This document shows, in pieces, positions 49,392 through 61,658 of a stretch of DNA of 64,000 nt. The notes below the pieces were generated by a model, which worked only from the letters and a program-made list of their open reading frames with translations, had not been told where the DNA came from and did no database searches. Source of the DNA: Trileptium ribeirensis (taxonomy: Eukaryota; Nematoda; Enoplea; Enoplida; Thoracostomopsidae); NCBI GenBank assembly GCA_030248225.1, contig JASANE010005058.1, forward strand, positions 1-64,000, read 5' to 3'. The translations under genes and the position numbers were made by a program. The number at the start of each line of letters is the position of its first letter. Within the stretch, counting starts at the first letter, position 1.

Positions 49392-49513
49392 ACAGTACTC
49401 GCCAGAAATGAGTGTCATTTTTTATATCCAGCGATCATTAGCCGAACATCGAGCGAGTGGTTGGTGACATATGTTTAGAACACTGAACCAACACCAGTCA
49501 TTTCCGGTGGGAA
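49392..49513. mobile_element. possible eroded M2 MITE
   Basis: acagtactcgccagaaatga at the left, cgagcgagtggttgg in the middle and cagtcatttccggtgg at the right echo M2. In intron 23, 50 bp before the exon 24 acceptor. Confidence 0.45.
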
Positions 49514-49562
49514 TTATATATCTGTATACTGGTTAATTATACTTTTTATATTTATTTTTCAG

Positions 49563-49644
49563 ATAAATATGCTGTCTTACCTAAAACATCTATTATCTCC
49601 AACACCACCGGACTTTCTATTCGTTTCTGAAGCTGGACGTCTTG
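49563..49644 (+). CDS. SYMPK: symplekin exon 24
   Basis: Residues 722-749, phase 0 to 1. INMLSYLKHLLSPTPPDFLF corresponds to [20 protein letters not shown] of human. Acceptor tttttcag. The donor gttaga has T at +3. The 9.4-kb intron 24 follows. Confidence 0.93.
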
Positions 49645-51917
49645 GTTAGATTTGCTTTATTAACGCAAATATTCATTGCTATTATATCGCAAATATCAGC
49701 AAAGCATTACATATTGCATGGCTGCGCTCTAAAAATATACTCTGTTACAAATATAGATCACTTCTTCACACGAATTATAAATAGCCACACGCGTTACTTC
49801 CGTAGCAATCGTTTCGCAATTAAACACCATTTAGCGGCTGAGTATATTACAACTTTTCCTATGATTAAGGCTAGTTCATTATTCTAATCCCATCGCTACT
49901 TTGCGCAAGAGGTAATGGCATCCATTTATTATGACAAGAATATTATTGCCTAATATGGTCTCTTTTAGAAATTTGGTGATTATTAAGAAACATTGCTCTT
50001 GAAATTTGATATTCGATAGCTATTTTGTTTACAGAATAAGAAGTATTAAATTGTTTTCAGAAGATAGGGAGAAATTGATATTTTTAGAAAAATACGTCAC
50101 AAAATAATTATACTATTTGGTGATAGTAAAACGTTAAACCAGTGCAAGCTCACACTATGAGCGACGTCACGCGTTTAACGCGACGGTTCGTGATACTTGT
50201 TCGTTCTTAAAGACAGTAATATGTTTGCATGTTAAACATTATTGTATTGGAAAATTATTTATAACTCCCAAACTGATTGATGAAAGTGGCTAAATATTTT
50301 TCGTTGTAATTCAGTTTCTGTGTCTATAATTACTACATATAGCTGCGAATATGACCAAATCTTTCCTTTTTTAGATAAAAAGGACCTAAAATTTAGATGT
50401 TTAGACTTGAAAGCTTCATAACGTGTCAGTTGATTTGGTTGAAATATTCACAGCTTGTAATAACTCACGTAGTATGCGTGTGGTATTCAGTATTCATCTT
50501 ACTGTAGCAAAGGTTCCGAATATTGAACTATTAAGGCAAAATTTTAAACTAAATTGAAACCAAATTTTGGTACTGCCGCGTGTATAGTTTGAAATAATTT
50601 GTTCGACTGATGTTATTAAAATTTTTACAATACATTTTTATGCACATTTACAATACATTTTCACACATTTACAATACATTTTTTACTGAATAGACTTTTA
50701 TGTTATCTTGTGACTTCTTGGAGAAACGCTCCGAACCCTTGGTTCGGCGGGCTTCCCGAGAAGACGATATAGTGCTGTAGCTCTAATGGAGTTTAGAAAT
50801 GGATTTTTTATATAGTTACCCATTAAGTATGTAGGTTTACATCGTTTATTTTGTTATCAGTTGATGGATCGCGTGGAACAGACTCGAATGGGGCTTAACA
50901 CGACCGGATCCTACCACGGGTTCCTGAGATACCGGAAATCGTCGATTTCGCTTTTTTCAATTTGTCCCACCGGCCACTATATTTTCAACGCTATTGAATT
51001 TGGTACTTGAATTTTTACGTATTTCGAGGAAGTAATAGTCCGAAAACTTGACAAATCTAAGATATCTTGATTCTGTTTAGAGTTACGGCCAAAAATCGGT
51101 GAAATGTGCTTCGTTTTCGGCAAAAGTCGGGCCGGGACTTACAATTTTTATCTTTTTGAACTATTTTTTCTTGAACTAAAACCTTGTCAACCCAACAAAA
51201 TATTTTTGTTTACTGGACCAAAGGATCATATTAAAAATAAATTTTATTCTAACATAAAAAATGGCGAACTGCCATCGTGCTGAATACGATCATACACGTT
51301 TTTGGCTCTTTGGACCGATCTTGGCCATTCTTCACGATATACATACCAGTGAATGTATATCGCGAATCAGGAAAAACTTCAAAAATCCGATACGAGAAGC
51401 ATTTCGTATTTGTCTGAAGTGTACGTTAAAACTTTGATTGAGATATTTTTAAAATCGAGGGACTGAATAGATTTTGGGTTCCCTAATGTTTGATCATTTA
51501 AATTTGGATTATACAGTTTTCGTGAACAAATTTAATGCAAACGTGACGTCACAATCAGAACGACAAATTTTCGTTCTCAAACATTTGGGAATTTTACTTC
51601 AATTTTCACGAACACAAAATGATTAGATTTCGAGTGCTGTGTTCGCGAACTGTTTTGCATCGACCAAAAGTGTACCGTAACAAATTTTATCCAAAAATAC
51701 TAAATAGGATGATTGCCGGGGTCATTTTAGGTTTAGTCGAGTGAGACTACGTGGTTGTGATTTATGATTTTGGCCGTATTTAGTTATTTAGTTTTTTGAT
51801 ACAAACTCGCTAGCTGGCGGCGTTTGAACTATATTTTATTCAAATATTGCATCTTTGATGTCCTGTGATGTGGCGTTCCGGTAGCACTCTGGCATCCCAT
51901 CGAGATACCCACAATAC
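49645..51917. other. intron 24, left part
   Basis: No gene. It holds three short copies of atttacaatacatttt (50627-50690) and the 50-nt four-stem fold at 50714. The block 50860-51830 has even composition but no recognised family. Confidence 0.4.
50714..50763 (+). other. 50-nt cloverleaf-like inverted-repeat structure
   Basis: The segment divides completely into a closing stem CTTCT/AGAAG and three hairpins: GGAG-AAACG-CTCC, GAACC-CTT-GGTTC (extendable to 7 bp) and CGGG-CTT-CCCG. Only three bases are left outside stems and loops. It is GC-rich in an AT-rich intron. No tRNA, snRNA or hammerhead signature was recognised. It could be a structured RNA, a transposon end, or chance. Confidence 0.5.
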
Positions 51918-51925
51918 CTGAATAC

Positions 51926-53085
51926 CAGGGAGTAACCGGAATTCCGGTTCCGGCGAAAATCGTGTTCCGGTTGCGGTTCTGGCAAAAGGGCAAAAACCAT
52001 ACCGGAACCGGAATTCCGGTTTAAAAATTTTGTTTGAAATTTTCCACGTTTTTTGCTTCGTCCTGTAATCCAAACATATGTAATATATATCATACAATGA
52101 TCAAGCTCCAATACAGCCAAGCAAAAGAAAAGATTAACTAACCAATTTGCCGTGTGAAACGTAAGTAGGGCACATAATTTGAGCAGGAATTTTTCATAAT
52201 AACCTGCAGGAGTTTGTTAAATCAAAGCCAGGTCGATCCTTGTAGCAGCTATTTTACACATCCAGAAGTCTGTGGGATACGTTTGAATTAAACCGTTCCA
52301 ACTCGTTAACAGAGTATGGCTTACGCAGAAGTACTTAGGGTATGCTTGGTTAACATAAATTGCGTCAAGCACCCGCCAACTTGGTAAATCAGGCTAAATT
52401 GAAGTAAACCAACGATATCTGCAACGCAGCTAGAAACTGCTTTCTTGGCAATGAACTGTATTTATTGAAACTGTGCGAGCAGCATCACAGTGTGTCTCAT
52501 TTGTAGCATTCTGATTAGAAAGTCATCATCATTATGATCTAACTGGCGGGCGTTGTTTGTCCATCGCTAGCCTAAACATTGTCTCTGACCACTGATCAGA
52601 AAATTACCTTCTATCTATTATTTTCTCTTAGAATCATATAAACCAATAATTTTAAGTTTCGTACAGAAGAACATGCAACAACCGTATGTGTAGTAAAGGG
52701 AGGCGACTGGAGACAGCGAAAGTGTGTATTCTACGCTCCAAGCTTTGTAAGCACATTCGATTTGACGCAGTATACGCAATGGTGTATAGTGGAAGACATT
52801 TTTTGCTCTGAATGTCCAAAAACCGACATATTTGATCGATAAATAAACATTATTAGCTTCCTCAGTCTCCTTAAAGTTTCAGAAAGGCAATAATACCATC
52901 GCTATACATTAAATTTAATGTTAAAAGTTATTTTTAATGCATTTTATATCCACTATACCTTCATTTCTTCCATCATCTGTTTTACTATATATAAATTTCG
53001 AAGACCAGGTTCCGGATCCGGTTTAAATGGACGGTTCCGGTTGCTGGTTCCGGTTCCGGTAAATTTCGGTTCCGGTTATTCCCTG
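51926..53085. mobile_element. nonautonomous hAT element H1, complete copy
   Basis: 1,160 bp with terminal repeats CAGGGAGTAACCGGAA and (rc) CAGGGAATAACCGGAA, flanked by a perfect 8-bp target duplication CTGAATAC (51918-51925 and 53086-53093). An 8-bp duplication and CAGGG-type ends are diagnostic of the hAT superfamily. Both ends carry several subterminal CCGGAA/TTCCGG motifs, likely transposase sites. The interior has no transposase frame, so it must be mobilised in trans. A shorter copy is at 7435-7982. Confidence 0.92.
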
Positions 53086-53093
53086 CTGAATAC

Positions 53094-54119
53094 CTTAAAG
53101 TGCTTTTCTGTACACTAAAAATTGCGGTAATAACCTTTTTAATTGGGCCAAAACTTCGATATTTCGTATCTGTCTTGCCGAGTTTTATCTTTCGATACTA
53201 AAATAAACCCCAAAAAGAAATTGATTGGCGGTTAGCGTCTGTAAGTAATTTGATAATCGTTGGACGGATTTTAGGCCTCTTCACGGCGTCTAACATGGCG
53301 GGTCAGTATACACGTGATCTAAGAAATTATTTACATGCAAAAGGCCGTTTTGGATTACAAAGATACCAAATTTTTATTTATCCGTAACTCGCTCATGGTT
53401 AGTGCGATTACTCTCTATTATCTGCAAACGTTGATAAATTTGGGTGGTACCGCACCGACTGTACTGTAATATGGGCAGACAGGCAGGTTTTATTGACAAA
53501 AGTTCCTAATTTACAACCGTTCACGGTAATTTTGCTGCAAGTTATGTCACTAGACACAGAACCCTTAGGCAAACATCGCTTTCAGTTGATACGCGCCGTC
53601 GATGTTGTGTGCCGATGTCATTGCTGTTTTAACAAATTTTTTATATTTTCGTACCCTTCAGAGCGGCTAGATGTACGAAGATAAATGTGGGATTTCAGTT
53701 GGAGACGTTTACAAACGCCACGATGGAACATCTGGCCGCAGAATGTCCATCGATACCGGCGTCTGCGCTATCAGAACCTATAATGTCATCGGGTTTGCAG
53801 ATCTTGGATTTCTGGGTTAACTCGCATTGCAATTGCAACCATCACCGCTGTGGCTGACACTAGCACTGGTGGTATCACTGTTATTTTCCTTTTCAGAGAA
53901 CCGAAAAACCACTCTTCACCAACGCCAATATTGTCGAATTTGTCAATTTAAAGGGATAAAATCTTCAGCGTAGATGTGCAGCGGCGAACAGAGCATCGGC
54001 CGCACGCTGCAAATGTACGAATTTCTGCGGCTTTTTTTTCAAATTCACGGAGCGCAGGAGTAACTTTTCGTCACAGACAGCTCGTGTACCTGTCAAAAGA
54101 ACGAATGACTTGTCTATAT
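53094..54119. other. intron 24, middle spacer
   Basis: Nothing coding recognised. The right part, from about 53,700, may be the 3' noncoding tail of the minus-strand hAT remnant that follows. Confidence 0.3.
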
Positions 54120-57100
54120 TTGTCGCATGATCACAGCTAAGTCTACATCAAACGTGTCAAACATTTTAGCTCGCATTATAATCATGGCTAGTTTGTCGAG
54201 CATGGGATCGGAACGGCTTATATACAATCGAGTATCAGTCAATGGGGTGGCAGAGAAGACACGCTCCACTCCATAGGTTGATAGTGACATTTATTCAAGA
54301 TTATGTTTTTGGTAATTCTTTTGGTAATTGGTTTGCTTCGAAGTACTGCAACGTGGCACTTCAGGGGTTGCAAGGTTTTGGTAGTCTAACTAGTCGTTGC
54401 TTATGAGGCAAGGGCAAACGTACTTGAGTGTAGTTGTATATAGTCGCAAAGGTCTGTAACATCTCCAAGCGGTGGATCTTCAAACACTTAGCTTTTGTGC
54501 TCGGGCTGTACCGCAATAATCTTCATTGGACATCAGTAGAATTCGATGAATGAATCGGCAGCCTCGGCGGCAAACGCGGCTACATCAGCTTCATATTTCG
54601 CCTCAACGAGCATGTTTTCAACGTAATGAATGCGGCAATTCCCTTACGATTATCGCTAGTGTACGCTTATACTGGAGCTTGTCAAGAAATGCTGTAGCGG
54701 CAGTTTTTGTTAGTTCTCTGTCAGTTTTATCGAACAAGACTTATCGTCAAAGTATTCGTTCCACACTGAGTTTTTCGCTACGGATTACAACGCTTCGTCG
54801 TGATAGTCTGTTAATTAGATACCAATTATCTCGAATATTCTAATTACGACAGCAATAGCGTTTTGACTATCAGTTTTCAACGCCACCGTACAATATTCCT
54901 ACCGACATTACTGTTAGCTTCGACAAGCAATGAACACAGAAGTATGATTTGTATGATCGTTAATTGTTTCGTGAAGTTCATTTTCTTTCAACAAATAATC
55001 CTTCTCCCTTTCCCATTTGAATATGAACATTTGAACAACAGGGAATGAAACCTCTGTTCCTGCCCTTTTGCCATAAACAGTTTCGTTACTGCGCTAAAAT
55101 ATCCGATTAGTTTCGGTAACTTAGTTAACAATTTTGCAGATGTTTCGCTTTAGTTGTTAGAAATTTAGTCTTTGATGAGGCGTGCTTCAATGCCAGCTGG
55201 ATAAGGCGAGATCGATACCACCAATCGTTTACGCGGCTGTTAGCACTGATGTGTGTTGTTGGTGCGGGGTCCTCGACGGCTATCAGAAGTTTAGCACGAG
55301 TAATTATTAGTCAAGGGCGTTGGTTTCGGTCCTGTCGGGCCAAATAAAAATGAGCGAACCAACGAAAAAGCCAAAGTATTGGTATTCCGGCAGTTTACTA
55401 ATCTATTCCATACTGTACAAAATATTTGTGCTACGATACTCTACAACAGAGTCAGCAACTATTGGAAACACTTCGGTCGCTGAACTGATATAACTAACCG
55501 CTAGCTGCTCTGAGAGATTGTGTCGCCGAGGATCAAATATTTGCGCTTCGTCAGCTACTAGAAAACCGATTCGAGTATAGACGCCCAACAGTTCTTATTT
55601 TTGTGGATTTCAAAGCAGCTTTTGACTGCATCGATCGTCCAACAATATGGGATATTTGCGAAAACATTGGTTTGCCCTACAAAATAATTCAGATTCTCCG
55701 GACGTTATACAACACAACCACATGCATAGTGAAAGCGTACGGCGAGACAACGGATAAATTTCTGGTCCGAACTGGTGTCAGGCAAGGGGCAATTTTGTGC
55801 CCGTTACTCTTCAATATCGTCGTGGTGGATTACATCTTGAAATCAGCTCTGGATGACTGCCGCACGGGTGGAGTTCAAGTTTATAACCACTCGGAACCTA
55901 TTTATGATCTCGACTATGCGGACGACATTGTATTGCTTTCGGAAAACGAACAGGATGCTCAAAGTATGCTCAACAGCGTCGCGATACATACAGCCGCGGT
56001 CGGATTACACGTGAACACGGCGAAGACCAAAGTCATGGTAGCATGCTGCCCAAAGCCTTCTATAAAGCTGGACAACGTAGAACTTGAAGTGCAAGACTCA
56101 TTCGTTTACCTTGTCAGTCAGATAACGGCCACTGGAAATGTAACTATGGAAACACGCACGAGAATCGCCAAAGCAAATGGAGCATACCAGTTACTTAAAA
56201 AGCCTCTGTGGCGCAGAAAGGACATTTCGGTTCGAACAAAGGTCAAAGTATATGACGCTAGTGTCCGCACAGTACTGCTTTATGGATGGGAAACATGGTC
56301 CGTTAAAGTACTCGACATTAAGAAAATAACGGCCTTCGAGCGCTGCTGCTGGCGCAAAGCATTCATTCTCCGACCTTTTACAAACTACCGAAATGCAGAC
56401 ATTCACCGACTGTTTCTTCACGAAGACCCTTTAGAAGCGGTTATTCAAGAGCGTAGACTCAAATGGCTCGGCCACGTTTTACGAATGGACAGGCAGCGTT
56501 TACCACTGCGAACTTTACTCTCAACGCCATCGCAAGGATGGAATAGATCTCGAGGTGGTGTCAGAAAAGCTTGGAAAAGGCTAATCGAGGCAGACACACA
56601 ACCACTTCTCATGCCGCCAAACAGCCGAACAAGAATGTGGGGCTTACGATGCCTTCAGGAATGCTAGGACGTAGCGCAGTGTAGAACGAGATGGAGGGCG
56701 CTCGTGAGGGATACCGTCAGGGCCACCGTTGGGCACTTGTGCCCGTAAGGTCCTCAAAGAAGAAAGAAGTCGCCGAGGATTAACTTTGACTTTCACTGCT
56801 GAAACGATTGGTACGATTCACGCCACTGCCCTGGCTTTTTGCATCCAAAACTATTTCCATAACATCTTCATCATGGCGCATCACTGTCGGTGACTCTTGA
56901 AGAGACCTTGTTGTTTCGGCTGAAAATCAGGAAAGTGCAGTAAACGAATATTAGGACACAGAATCTACGCATAACTGTATATTTTAATACAAGAAATCAT
57001 CCCGTCAATGTTCAAAGATTTATTAAAACAATAATTTTTTTAGTGTTAAACATTCCCTCTTCTAGCTGATCCGTGAAAAGGTAATCTCGGTGGCTGCTGT

Positions 57101-57140
57101 GCTACTGACGTTGCAGCTGAAGATGATTTCGAAGACACTG
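54120..57140 (-). pseudogene. decayed hAT transposase, split by a LINE
   Basis: Read on the minus strand, the C-terminal dimerisation signature VERVFSATPLTDTRLYIS followed by MLDKLAMIIMRAKM lies at about 54285-54165; this matches the hAT C-terminal (ERVFS...R...ML) pattern. Other pieces, all interrupted by stops and frame changes, are FEDPPLGDVTDLCDYI (about 54490-54440), NMLVEAKYEADVAAFAAEAA (about 54625), SEQLAVSYISSATEVFPIVA (about 55510-55450) and, beyond the LINE, a Ser-rich linker (57140-57060) of the kind that follows a BED finger. No active copy can be read. Family assignment rests mainly on the C-terminal signature. Confidence 0.6.
55534..56768 (+). mobile_element. 5'-truncated LINE (RTE/jockey-like), with 12-bp target duplication
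   Basis: The first base of the insertion falls inside the reverse transcriptase frame (QIFALRQLLENRFEYRRPTV), so endonuclease and upstream parts are missing. Present are FVDFKAAFDCIDR (catalytic Asp), RTGVRQGAILCPLLFN, the active-site YADD in LDYADDIVLLS, and the C-terminal KWLGHVLRMDRQRLPLRTLL typical of non-LTR elements. A TAG at 56665-56667 interrupts the frame, which otherwise continues (RWRALVRDTVRATVGHLCP) to a TAA at 56746-56748. The flanking duplication GTCGCCGAGGAT is perfect (55522-55533 and 56769-56780). The host site is the decayed hAT gene, on the opposite strand. Confidence 0.92.
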
Positions 57141-57489
57141 TTGACGAGGTTTTAACAGGTGCTGCAGTTTTGGGAAATTTTGATTCCCATTGGCCATTGT
57201 AACTTTATCAGAAAAAAACTAAAATTAATTTTCATAATTACAACAGTGCTAGTACTAAATATTACTCCCAATACCAAAACTAAATATGATTTTCCTGAAA
57301 CGCCCGAAAATAAAGTAAATAGCAATATATATTGGCGTCACCTTTCACCTTGCAGAAAAATGGATTTTAATTTTCCAAATCTAAAAGTTCTACATAAATA
57401 TTCGTAATCTGAAGGGGGTTACCCTTCAAACTTGTGTAACTCTGCCCAGATGATCAAGCTCCCATGATTGAAACTATACTTGCATCCGT

Positions 57490-57620
57490 TCAAAATTAAT
57501 ACCCGTTACCTGTACCCGTACCTTGCAAAATAAAATAACCGGATCCGGAATTTTTGAAAACTAATACCCGGAACTGGACCCGGGCCCGGAATTTTTGAAA
57601 ACCAATATTCGATCGGGACT
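57490..57620 (+). repeat. ACCCGG-rich dispersed repeat, copy 1
   Basis: Contains accttgcaaaataaaataac, cggatccgg and repeated acccgg and aatttttgaaaac words, shared in the same orientation with 58194-58340. The stretch 57141-57489 before it is unassigned. Confidence 0.55.
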
Positions 57621-57689
57621 ACACAGATAGATAAATGTACAAACATTATATTATTATTATTATAATTTTATGCATATACATGTTATATA

Positions 57690-57866
57690 CTGGCCTGTCC
57701 ACAGCCCTCCGAAAAATGGGGATACTTCGCGGGCCACCATGCTTATTCTTGGGGTAAAATTAAAAGTGGGCTGGGATAAATTTTGCTTAAAAATATTAAA
57801 TATTTCCATATTTTCATGCATTTTTACTACCGTGAATGTATTTTCAAGCTAAACACGATATTATTT
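57690..57866 (+). mobile_element. MITE family M1, 3'-truncated copy
   Basis: Starts with the exact terminus ctggcctgtccacag and matches the reference copy through ttttgcttaaaaatattaaa and tttccatattttcatgcatt, then stops near 57866, where the family core would continue. Confidence 0.8.
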
Positions 57867-58193
57867 CACTGATTGCCTTATTGGCGCTTTGCTGCCGTGT
57901 CAACTGGAACATTTGAATTCAACACGTTACCAAAACGTAGCCCCTGCTGTATTGTTTAGATGTAAATGTTTGACAGCTAACGTATCTTCTACTAGTTCAA
58001 CATCTTACACTAGTTCTATGTATTTTTCTGATAAGGTAGATTCCTTAGAGTTAGTAGCGGCTATTTCCTGCCACTATTACATTTCGCAACATAACCGTTG
58101 GATATAAGAACAACATTTAATTTCACATTATAATCAGTCGTCAAATGGTTTTTTCGAGAGCATGACTATATTAGTGAACATAATGTTACCAGA

Positions 58194-58340
58194 TATTAAA
58201 TACCCGGACACGAACCGGGACCTTGCAAAATAAAATAACCGGATCCTGGGAGGATTTTTGAAAACCAAAACCCAAACCTGGAATTTTTTTGTCAGATACC
58301 GAAATACCCGGACCCGGATGCAATTTTAATTGAAACCCCC
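58194..58340 (+). repeat. ACCCGG-rich dispersed repeat, copy 2
   Basis: gaccttgcaaaataaaataa, ccggatcctgg and aaatacccggacccgg words match copy 1 at 57490-57620. Sequence between the copies (57867-58193) and after (58341-59058) is unassigned. Confidence 0.55.
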
Positions 58341-59058
58341 ATTTGATGAATCGGCTGTCACTCTGACTCGACCCCCAGAAATTTAGACCTGGTGGAGAAT
58401 CCAGTGCTATCACCTACTTCTAGACCCAATCTCGCCATCCGCCTCTAGATACATCATTGTGTCCGTATGCGTGTGCTCCCGTCATCGTAAATACTTATGC
58501 ATGTGTGATTGCGATTGCGTATGTCCGAGTATGCATCTGTTGCCATTGCGTCTCTCCGCATGTGCATATGAATTTGTCCGCGACTGTACAGATTAAGTAT
58601 TTAATATGGTACCGTCATACATAATACTGGAAATTATGATTATCATTGTCTGTTGATGGCGTAAACTAGCACTACCATCGTCTGTAGTTTGCATTGTGCA
58701 GTGCCTTGTGATTTCCGATGGTTCTAAGACGGCTGTGCGATCTCGGTCCTAAGCAACTTTAGCTACTACAAATCCTACTGTGAGAAATGTATGACCATGG
58801 CCGTCAATCTGTGAAATTCATCCGTTTAATTATGTAATAACGTTTGTTAGAAAACACGATTATAAGATTAAGATGCGCTTCTGAATATACAATGCATGAT
58901 TAATATTTCGGTATATTTTTGTGATTTCAAAGGTTTTAACATAACTTATTCTATTCCGCAACAGAATTACACTGACCAAAAGATTTGTTTCGGCCTCAAT
59001 ATTCACTATTGTATCACAGTACAACAACAGCATCGTATGTATTACTATGTATTTTTAG

Positions 59059-59149
59059 ACAATCCGGGTACCTGGGAAGAAGACACAATAAAAGCGTGTA
59101 TATGCTTATTGCTGCACATTCTGCCGTTGGATCACAAATTAATACACGA
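59059..59149 (+). CDS. SYMPK: symplekin exon 25
   Basis: Residues 749-779, phase 1 to 2. WEEDTIKACICLLLHILP then LDHKLIHE matches [20 protein letters not shown] and HKLIHEL of human. Acceptor tatttttag. The donor is gtgagt, with the exon ending GA so that Glu is completed in exon 26. Confidence 0.97.
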
Positions 59150-60070
59150 GTGAGTGTATTACTTATTTTTTCCAGCGGATTGGAGGAAGTTATTCCTGGG
59201 CGTGAGGTTAAGAATAATGGTTGTATCGAAACATTAGTTCGAGGTATATTATGTAGCTAGTGTTAGTAATATCTTATGCGGAAAAATGTATGTATGGCTC
59301 CATAAAGAAATGGGGGTTAAGATGTTTCATATTGCTTAGCAGATTTGGTGCTTTAATCAACAATTAATAGCTTATCAGTTTTACTAAATGATTTACCGGC
59401 GCTTTATGTTTGAGCTTAAAACGAAAACTTCTAAAGAATAGTAAAAAATCCTCTTATCAAATTACAGGCGTGGACTTGGATTTTTCGATTTACACGGTAA
59501 AAGGGATTTCGATGCATATATACTAATAATTGAGTTAGCAGATGCTCTGTTATGATCATCGAGCTAGCTGTATTACTTTGCTAACGCTTTAGCGGCTAGA
59601 TGCGCTCGAAAAATGTAAATCGTGCTCCCATTTTGTGGTTTATGTAAAGTGATGGCAGCAATTACAATCTTTGAATATTATTCCTAGCCAGCTCGAACCT
59701 TTGAAACACCTTACGAGGGTATATTGATCGTTTTATCTTGAATTTCGGCACTAAAGTTTTTAAATCTAATTTCATTTAATTATTAACGTCTGGTATTGTT
59801 TACACTGAAACTAATGATAAATATTTTGCTATTGATTGTATCTCAACATAACCTAGCCGTAAGAAAACCTAAAATATCAGTCTTTTTATGTCTTGAAAGT
59901 GTATTTGTTCGAAATAGAATGTAATAAAAATAAATAAATAAAATTCACAATTTATAGCTGGTGACGAACCTCGAATATGTTTAATATTGAAAAACACAGC
60001 CCCGACATTTTCAATTTATAAAAAATATTGAAAATTGGCGTATAGCTATTATTTTTCGATTGCATTTCAG
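59150..60070. other. intron 25, nothing recognised
   Basis: AT-rich; no repeat or coding assignment. Confidence 0.4.
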
Positions 60071-60140
60071 ACTGTCTGAGGTCTATGTGGAGGCTACTGC
60101 CGACATTAAACGAGTCATTCTAAGACAGCTCGAAAGTCCG
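60071..60140 (+). CDS. SYMPK: symplekin exon 26
   Basis: Residues 779-802, phase 2 to 0. LSEVYVEATADIKRVILRQL matches [20 protein letters not shown] of human. Acceptor gcatttcag. The donor gttagc has T at +3. Confidence 0.97.
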
Positions 60141-61129
60141 GTTAGCAGCTTAGCACTATTCTTTTAATATTTTTCTTAATCTGTATATTAAATTGACTAT
60201 AAACTAAGTTATTGTATTTGGCATTTCCAAGCCCTAAGACTACTATTTATGAAACTTTTAAGCTTAAAATTTTTAATTATTATATAACATCTTTGAGACT
60301 TAAAGATGACCAGTCATAGTATTTAGTGTTGGGGATCATAGATAAATTATTTCTGCTGATTTTATGCTTATCAATCTAATAGTATTAACAGAGAATATCG
60401 TATTATCAAAATTATCGTTGATTCGTAGCGCTGATTAATTTAATTTATTTGAAAAGCTTTTGTAGGATATCCGTGGAAGGTAAACTCATAAAAAAAGAAA
60501 AGAATATTTTGTTCCAAACTTTGATCTTATTGCGTATGGGAATGATAACTGAAACGTTTATATTGTTTTGCCTGCTGTGGCCGATATAAAAAATAAACGC
60601 TATATAAAAATTCGTAGCATCGTATCCATTAGTGTCTTTTTACTTGAAATTCGACATATAGGAACAAAAACAGAAAATTCGACATCATCCCAACAAGCTT
60701 TTAGTTGTTTTTCAGTGTTTCCAAATGCTTTGTAAGTGAAACATCGTACAGAAAAAAACGGAGAAAGCAACAAGATTTTATTTCTGTTAAGACTTTGAGA
60801 GCCGCTATTTTTCGATGATTTAAGCGTTCGGATTCAAAATATGGGCTGTAAACAGCCAGTTTTTCAAAGTTTTGTGCTAATCGTGTTTCTCGCTTGTGGG
60901 ATGGGAACAATGATATTATACCGTTTTATAATATGTAGCTGTGAGGTGTTCCATATTTTACAATACATTTGATTCACATGGACGTTTCAGGTGGCTAAAA
61001 TTCCAAATTAGCACAAAACTGTCGGTTCGATGTTTTTACATAGAATGCTGGAATCAGTATAAAGGTTTCCGTGGTTGTTGTATACGTCACAATCTTGTTG
61101 TGAGCACCCACATGCCGCGCACTAGCACT
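60141..61129. other. intron 26, left part, nothing recognised
   Basis: AT-rich; no repeat or coding assignment. Confidence 0.4.
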
Positions 61130-61248
61130 ATCGAGATGGCAAGAATTAAGCGCGAATTTCGATTGATTTTGGTTTCGATTAGAAAAAATTGCAATCTATT
61201 TCGATTTCGATCGTTTTTGGACTGCACTTATTTTTGGCCGCGACTGTA
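61130..61248 (+). mobile_element. MITE family M4, right half
   Basis: Ends ttatttttggccgcgactgt, the M4 terminus, after a run of tttcgatt words. The left terminus was not found. In intron 26. Confidence 0.5.
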
Positions 61249-61658
61249 GTTCTTCAACATGATAAAAATTAACTATAAAAATAGTATTTTTTGTTAAAAA
61301 TTATGATTAGTAAATTTCAAGACTTGCTGATTTTGTGGCCATTTGTCAAAGAAATGAAAGTTCTGTGGCATGTTAAAAGGAGACAAAATGGTTGTTACCT
61401 TACAGTGGCTGAGAAAGCTCGAAATTTGTTAAAAGGACATTTATATACTTGACTTACAGTGTCAGCTGGTTGTTGCAGGCCTCCGCTATTGCGAAACTGC
61501 CTTCTGTTGTGCATCACCATTATCACTTGTGGTCATAATAATATTGTAACTGTGACTCTTTTAGCGCAGATTAGCACAATATGTTGCTTCTTCTTTCCGT
61601 GCTGTATGGTGTTTCTAGTCGTTCACTAGTCGAAATGTGTTGAAATTTATTGTTATAG

